DNA of 43,978 bases from JAAZFF01 sp964405775 (lineage in GTDB: Bacteria > Verrucomicrobiota > Kiritimatiellia > RFP12 > UBA3636). The translations under genes and the position numbers were made by a program. Position 1 is the first letter of the stretch. Every line of letters begins with the position of its first letter. The DNA lies in the NCBI GenBank assembly GCA_964405775.1, contig CAYOPG010000011.1, positions 1 through 43,978 of the forward strand, read 5' to 3'. This document shows positions 40,880 to 43,978 of this stretch, one piece after another. Under the pieces are notes generated by a model, which was not told the origin of the DNA, did not search any database, and saw only the letters and a list, made by a program, of their open reading frames with translations.

Positions 40880-40928
40880 AATTTGAGTTGTTTCCAGTTT
40901 GTGTTAAGGGTGAGGCGCGGCGGTTGAG

Positions 40929-40947
40929 TCTCCCCGCCGCGGGGAGA
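40929..40947. promoter_or_regulatory. GC-rich hairpin between acpP and fabF
   Basis: TCTCCCCG, CCG, CGGGGAGA: a perfect 8-bp stem with a 3-base loop. No T-tract follows on the coding strand, so it is more likely an mRNA-stabilising or processing structure than a terminator. Confidence 0.4.
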
Positions 40948-40983
40948 AAAGAGTGAACGGCTCGCGGAAGCCGCAATGCCGTT
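40946..40983 (-). terminator. Probable terminator after acpP
   Basis: A nested stem on the minus strand, AACGGC/GCCGTT (40978-40983 with 40956-40961) enclosing GCGG/CCGC, is followed by CACTCTTTTCTC. It is a moderate intrinsic terminator that could let acpP be expressed at a higher level than fabF. Confidence 0.5.
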
Positions 40984-41025
40984 CCAGACCGGGCTTAATC
41001 CGGTTTGTTTGTTTCCCGCTAGTCG

Positions 41026-41286
41026 TTACTTGACTTCTTCGGGGACGCCTTTGCCGCGGAGGAACTCGACGACGGAGCCGACGGTCTCGAACTTCTCAGC
41101 GTCGGACTCGGGGATGTTCTCGCCGATGTGGTCTTTGAACGCGTCTTCGATGTTCATCATGAGCTCTGCCAGATCGAGAGAATCGGCGCCGAGGTCGTTA
41201 ACGAATGAAGACTCGAGTTTAACCTGAGACTCTTCGCTGTGGAGGCTTTCGACTACGATCTGCTTTACTTTATCTTCTAGGGTCAT
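41026..41286 (-). CDS. acpP: Acyl carrier protein
   Basis: Small acidic carrier of growing fatty acyl chains, 86 residues, slightly longer than the usual 77-80 because of a C-terminal GKGVPEEVK. The phosphopantetheine serine is S36 in LGADSLDLAELMM. AGAAGGA precedes the ATG. It lies between fabG (77 bases upstream) and fabF, the standard order, and is followed by a terminator-like structure. Confidence 0.97.
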   Translation of the reverse strand: MTLEDKVKQIVVESLHSEESQVKLESSFVNDLGADSLDLAELMMNIEDAFKDHIGENIPESDAEKFETVGSVVEFLRGKGVPEEVK

Positions 41287-41363
41287 TGTGTTTTTCCTTC
41301 TAGTTATTATTGCTTTTGAGATTTTGCCACATCGTGCGGCTTGTTGTTCTTTAGATTGTCTGG

Positions 41364-42098
41364 TTACGGCATCAACATGCCGCCGTTGACGCTGAGCACC
41401 TGACCGGTGATATAAGAGGAGTTGTCGCCAGAAAGGAACGAAACCGCCTTCGCTATATCCGCCGGCTGACCGAGCTTGTTCATGGGGATGTTTGCCATCA
41501 TCTTGGCCTTGACTTCATCTGAAAGGATGTCTGTCATCTTAGACTGTATGAACCCCGGAGCCACGGCATTTACGCGGATATTGCGGCCGGCAAGCTCACG
41601 AGCGCAAGACTTGGTGAACGCCACAAGCCCGCCCTTCGAAGCGGAGTAATTGCATTGGCCGGCGTTGCCCATGAGGCCGACGATAGACGCAATATTAACG
41701 ACTGCGCCTGAACGCGCCTTCATCATGTGCTTGGTGACGGCTTTGGTGACGAGGAACGCTCCCTTCAGGTTGATGTCCAGCACCGCATCCCAGTCCTCCT
41801 CGGTCATGCGCATAAGGAGTCCGTCTTTTGTGATGCCCGCGTTATTGACGCAGATGTCGATCTGGCCGAACTTCTCTATGATCTCGGAGACAGCCTTGTC
41901 CACGCTTGATGCGTCAGCAACGTTCATCTCGACGGCTATTGCGTTCTTTCCAAGTGCCTTGATAGCTTCGACCGTTTCCCCGCACCATTCGACCTTCAGG
42001 TCGCAGACGACGATGTTGTCGACTCCGTCTGTGGCGAGCTGCTCGCAGATTGCGCGGCCGATGCCGCGTCCAGATCCTGTTACTACTGCTGTTTTCAT
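41364..42098 (-). CDS. fabG: 3-oxoacyl-[acyl-carrier-protein] reductase
   Basis: NADPH-dependent short-chain dehydrogenase that reduces the 3-oxoacyl-ACP intermediate, 244 residues. Visible are the cofactor loop GSGRGIGRA (residues 8-16), NNAGIT, the catalytic serine in VNIASIVG, the Y-x-x-x-K in CNYSASKGG, and the end GQVLSVNGGMLM. It lies 33 bases after fabD. The gap to acpP contains a 6-bp hairpin (gccaca/tgcggc type) without a T-run. Confidence 0.97.
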   Translation of the reverse strand: MKTAVVTGSGRGIGRAICEQLATDGVDNIVVCDLKVEWCGETVEAIKALGKNAIAVEMNVADASSVDKAVSEIIEKFGQIDICVNNAGITKDGLLMRMTEEDWDAVLDINLKGAFLVTKAVTKHMMKARSGAVVNIASIVGLMGNAGQCNYSASKGGLVAFTKSCARELAGRNIRVNAVAPGFIQSKMTDILSDEVKAKMMANIPMNKLGQPADIAKAVSFLSGDNSSYITGQVLSVNGGMLMP

Positions 42099-42131
42099 TA
42101 AGCTGTTTTCCTGTTTTTTTCTTATTGGTTG

Positions 42132-43052
42132 TTAAAGCGACTGAGCCACGCTCTGAGCTTGTTCGGCGGTGGATACGTTGAAGAGGGCAGCTTCAGGCAG
42201 TGCGCGTTTTACGAGACCGGTTAGAACCTTTCCGGGGCCGAACTCGACAAACTTCGTGGCAGAGTGCTCACCCATCCACGCGGTGTTATCCGTCCAACGA
42301 ACGGATCCCGTGATCTGCTCAAGCATCGCATGCTTGATTTCATCCGGTGAGCCGTGGGGAAGACCTGTAAAATTGGACAGCACTGGGATCGATGGCTTTG
42401 TGATGTTTGCCGATGCCAGAACCGAAGCGAACTTCTCGGCGGCAGGAGTCATGAACTTGGAGTGATATGCCCCAGCAACCTGGAGTGTTATTGCGCGTGC
42501 TCCCTTTTCTGTTGCGAGCTTCTCTGCCGCAGCAACCTGCTCTTTGGAGCCGGAAAGTACGGTTTGTTCCGCCGCGTTGTAGTTGGCTACGGTGCAGCCG
42601 GTTGCGTCGGCTATCTCGCGCGCGGTGTCTACACCGACCTTCAAGATGGTGACCATACCGGACGGCACGGCGTCGCACGCCTCCTGCATGAAGCGGCCGC
42701 GAGCTTCCAGAATCTTAACGGTATCTGCGAACGAAACGGCTCCGGCAGCCCAGAGTGCTGTCCACTCTCCGAGACTAAGACCGGCTACGCAGCCAAACTC
42801 AAGTCCTGGGCGAAGCTTGCGCAGTGCTGTGAGGCATGCGGCGCTCATCACGAAGATGGCTGGCTGGCAGATGTTTGTCTTTGTCAGATCCTCTGCGGGA
42901 CCTTCGAAACATATCTTGGAAAGGCTGAAGCCGAGAATGTCGTCCGCATTGGAGAAAATCTCTGCGCACTCCTTGTGGGCCTCGGCCAGATCCTTGCCCA
43001 TGCCTACCGCCTGTGCGCCTTGTCCGGCAAAAATACCTGCTATATTGTTCAT
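42132..43052 (-). CDS. fabD: Malonyl-CoA-[acyl-carrier-protein] transacylase
   Basis: Loads malonyl groups onto acyl carrier protein. The 306 residues carry FAGQGAQAVGMGKDL at the start, the nucleophile serine in GLSLGEWTALWAAG, and the catalytic histidine in GAYHSKFM, followed by VLSNFTG and VEFGPGKVLTGL. It is first gene of the fab cluster, with a plausible promoter about 75-105 bases upstream. fabH and plsX, often adjacent, are not in the window. Confidence 0.97.
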   Translation of the reverse strand: MNNIAGIFAGQGAQAVGMGKDLAEAHKECAEIFSNADDILGFSLSKICFEGPAEDLTKTNICQPAIFVMSAACLTALRKLRPGLEFGCVAGLSLGEWTALWAAGAVSFADTVKILEARGRFMQEACDAVPSGMVTILKVGVDTAREIADATGCTVANYNAAEQTVLSGSKEQVAAAEKLATEKGARAITLQVAGAYHSKFMTPAAEKFASVLASANITKPSIPVLSNFTGLPHGSPDEIKHAMLEQITGSVRWTDNTAWMGEHSATKFVEFGPGKVLTGLVKRALPEAALFNVSTAEQAQSVAQSL

Positions 43053-43128
43053 GAAATCAAGTTTTTAGTACGTGTTAACGTGGGAGTCTAATCTGTTAGA
43101 GGGCGTTCTTGTGTGAAAAAGAAGCGTC

Positions 43129-43157
43129 ATTATGGCATATTGTCTTGAGTTTGTGAA
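43129..43157 (-). promoter_or_regulatory. Sigma-70-like promoter of the fab cluster
   Basis: On the minus strand TTCACA (43152-43157), 17 bases, CATAAT (43129-43134). The predicted start is near 43122, giving a leader of about 70 bases to fabD. The rest of 43158-43312 is AT-rich with A and T runs and contains no gene I can support. Confidence 0.55.
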
Positions 43158-43312
43158 TGCCAAAATGTCATTTTTTCAAAAAAAAAGTTTTTTCTTTGAA
43201 ACACGAGCGGTTTTTGGTCTACGGCAAGCCTGAGGAAAGAGAAGTTTTTCAAGAAGTTGACGGAGCCGCGTCCGTGAATGCTTTCTTTATGGCTCGACTT
43301 GACGGAATGCCT

Positions 43313-43834
43313 CTAATCCGCGGGAACCTGTCTGGTAAGCAGCGGCTTTGTATAGCCATCTATTCTGCGAACAAGGACTTTTGCCTCGGTAAGGGTAGCC
43401 CGGGTCTGCTCATTAAATGAGTATTCCTGATCGTATATCACTTCTTTTATGCCTGCGTTTATAATCATCTTTGCGCAGGTGAGGCAAGGGCTCAAGGTTA
43501 CATAAATCGTTGCGTCTTTTGTTGATATGCCGTGATAAGCCGCCTGTGTTATTGAGTTCTCCTCGGCATGGGAGCATATACATTCAGCAAGGCCGCCTCC
43601 GGAAGGTGTATTGGAGGCGCACCGGGGGCAACCTCCATCCATGCAGTTTTTGATGCCGCGCGGAGTGCCGTTGTACCCGGTCGATATTATACGCTTGTCC
43701 TTCACGATCACGGCGGCTACTTTGCGTCGGGAACAGTTGCCGCGTGTGCTTACCACGTGCGCTATGTCCATGAAGTACGTATCCCAGTCTGGTCTGCAAT
43801 CGCTTGGAAGGTTGTGGTGTGTTGGATGTGTCAT
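43313..43834 (-). CDS. dCMP deaminase family protein (zinc cytidine/deoxycytidylate deaminase)
   Basis: A 173-residue enzyme that deaminates dCMP to dUMP for thymidylate synthesis, related to ComEB. The zinc site is H89-A-E91 and C117-x-x-C120 (SPCLTCAK). An additional Cys/His group (NCMDGGCPRC and CICSH) is typical of dCMP deaminases. I use ATG 43834. A TTG at 43864 would add ten residues with no homology-like content. No ribosome-binding site is clear, so the leader may be weakly translated. It is read toward fabD. Confidence 0.92.
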   Translation of the reverse strand: MTHPTHHNLPSDCRPDWDTYFMDIAHVVSTRGNCSRRKVAAVIVKDKRIISTGYNGTPRGIKNCMDGGCPRCASNTPSGGGLAECICSHAEENSITQAAYHGISTKDATIYVTLSPCLTCAKMIINAGIKEVIYDQEYSFNEQTRATLTEAKVLVRRIDGYTKPLLTRQVPAD

Positions 43835-43877
43835 TGTAATATAATACTCGCAAAGATGATTCAAACGGCAAGCCCAA

Positions 43878-43907
43878 AGAATAGTGTTGCAGGGGTACGA
43901 ATGTCAA
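43878..43907 (-). promoter_or_regulatory. Sigma-70-like promoter of the dCMP deaminase gene
   Basis: On the minus strand a perfect TTGACA (43902-43907), 18 bases, TATTCT (43878-43883). Transcription would start near 43871, about 37 bases before the ATG at 43834. Sequence from 43908 to the window end shows no gene I can support. Confidence 0.55.
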
Positions 43908-43978
43908 TCAAGGAATCTGGCGGCAGAGCCGATTGCGTTGTTCATGGTATGCCTGTATTCATTGGGTGAAATTCATAC

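Noticed and set aside
42256..42279. A 24-base stretch in fabD similar to the island palindrome (about 20 of 24 positions match one copy)
   Set aside because: It encodes residues normal for FabD (GEHSATKFVEFGPGK) on the other strand and does not form a good palindrome, so coincidence is more likely than insertion.
43157..43420. Plus-strand open frame of 87 codons overlapping the dCMP deaminase gene
   Set aside because: It overlaps a secure gene on the other strand by over 100 bases, has no ribosome-binding site and shows no recognisable domain.

Overview
The window is a bacterial chromosome segment, densely coding on both strands, with one 100-N scaffold gap (25752-25851), so it is probably a metagenome-assembled contig. 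It looks like a member of the PVC group. My tentative choice is the Kiritimatiellota/Lentisphaerae/Verrucomicrobiota side, inferred from repeated Gfo/Idh/MocA dehydrogenases, sugar isomerases, the protein styles and the dcw order mraZ-rsmH-ftsL-ftsI. No rRNA, tRNA, CRISPR array, integrase or intact insertion sequence was found.

Layout. 1-4286 (minus): dnaK-groES-groEL chaperone block, closed by a strong terminator at 11-44. A sigma-54-like element, rather than a CIRCE element, lies in front of dnaK. 4287-9219 (minus): rmlD-like reductase, TIM-barrel isomerase/epimerase, Gfo/Idh/MocA dehydrogenase, NagD-type HAD phosphatase and an exported TPR-like protein, tightly packed. 9240-14559 (minus): CNNM/CBS membrane protein, hisD, a large uridine-kinase-like nucleoside kinase and an exported proline-rich protein. 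14773-18586 (plus): a frameshifted Gfo/Idh/MocA gene, ettA and bioB.

18657-20110 is an accessory island. It holds a conserved unknown protein with its own promoter, a 77-80 bp tandem repeat array with two dyads per unit, a duplicated promoter-plus-start module, and a short Rhs-like fragment. 20209-23828 (plus): rplU-rpmA, a Dus tRNA-dihydrouridine synthase whose conserved N-terminus precedes any normal start codon, a TrpR-like regulator and cardiolipin synthase. 23942-28424 (plus): another Gfo/Idh/MocA protein, a superoxide reductase, the first codons of what looks like a glycosidase cut by the gap, an FAD oxidoreductase and a CapA-like protein. 28531-34013: ilvE (plus), M50 protease and recN (minus), then a plus-strand fusion of a phosphohexomutase to a short N-acetylglutamate-synthase-like GNAT domain. 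34016-35071 (minus): a further Gfo/Idh/MocA gene. 35340-39006 (plus): mraZ-rsmH-ftsL-ftsI behind a promoter carrying phased GTG boxes. 39013-43052 (minus): a sugar O-acetyltransferase and the fatty-acid cluster fabD-fabG-acpP-fabF. 43313-43834 (minus): dCMP deaminase.

Most genes are housekeeping: protein folding, envelope and division, fatty-acid synthesis, ribosome and tRNA function, biotin and amino acids. The four Gfo/Idh/MocA proteins, the isomerase, the HAD phosphatase, the FAD oxidoreductase and the probable glycosidase suggest polysaccharide or sugar catabolism. The points most worth a second look are the mutase-acetyltransferase fusion, the repeat/Rhs island, the irregular dus start, and the false gene joined across the gap.
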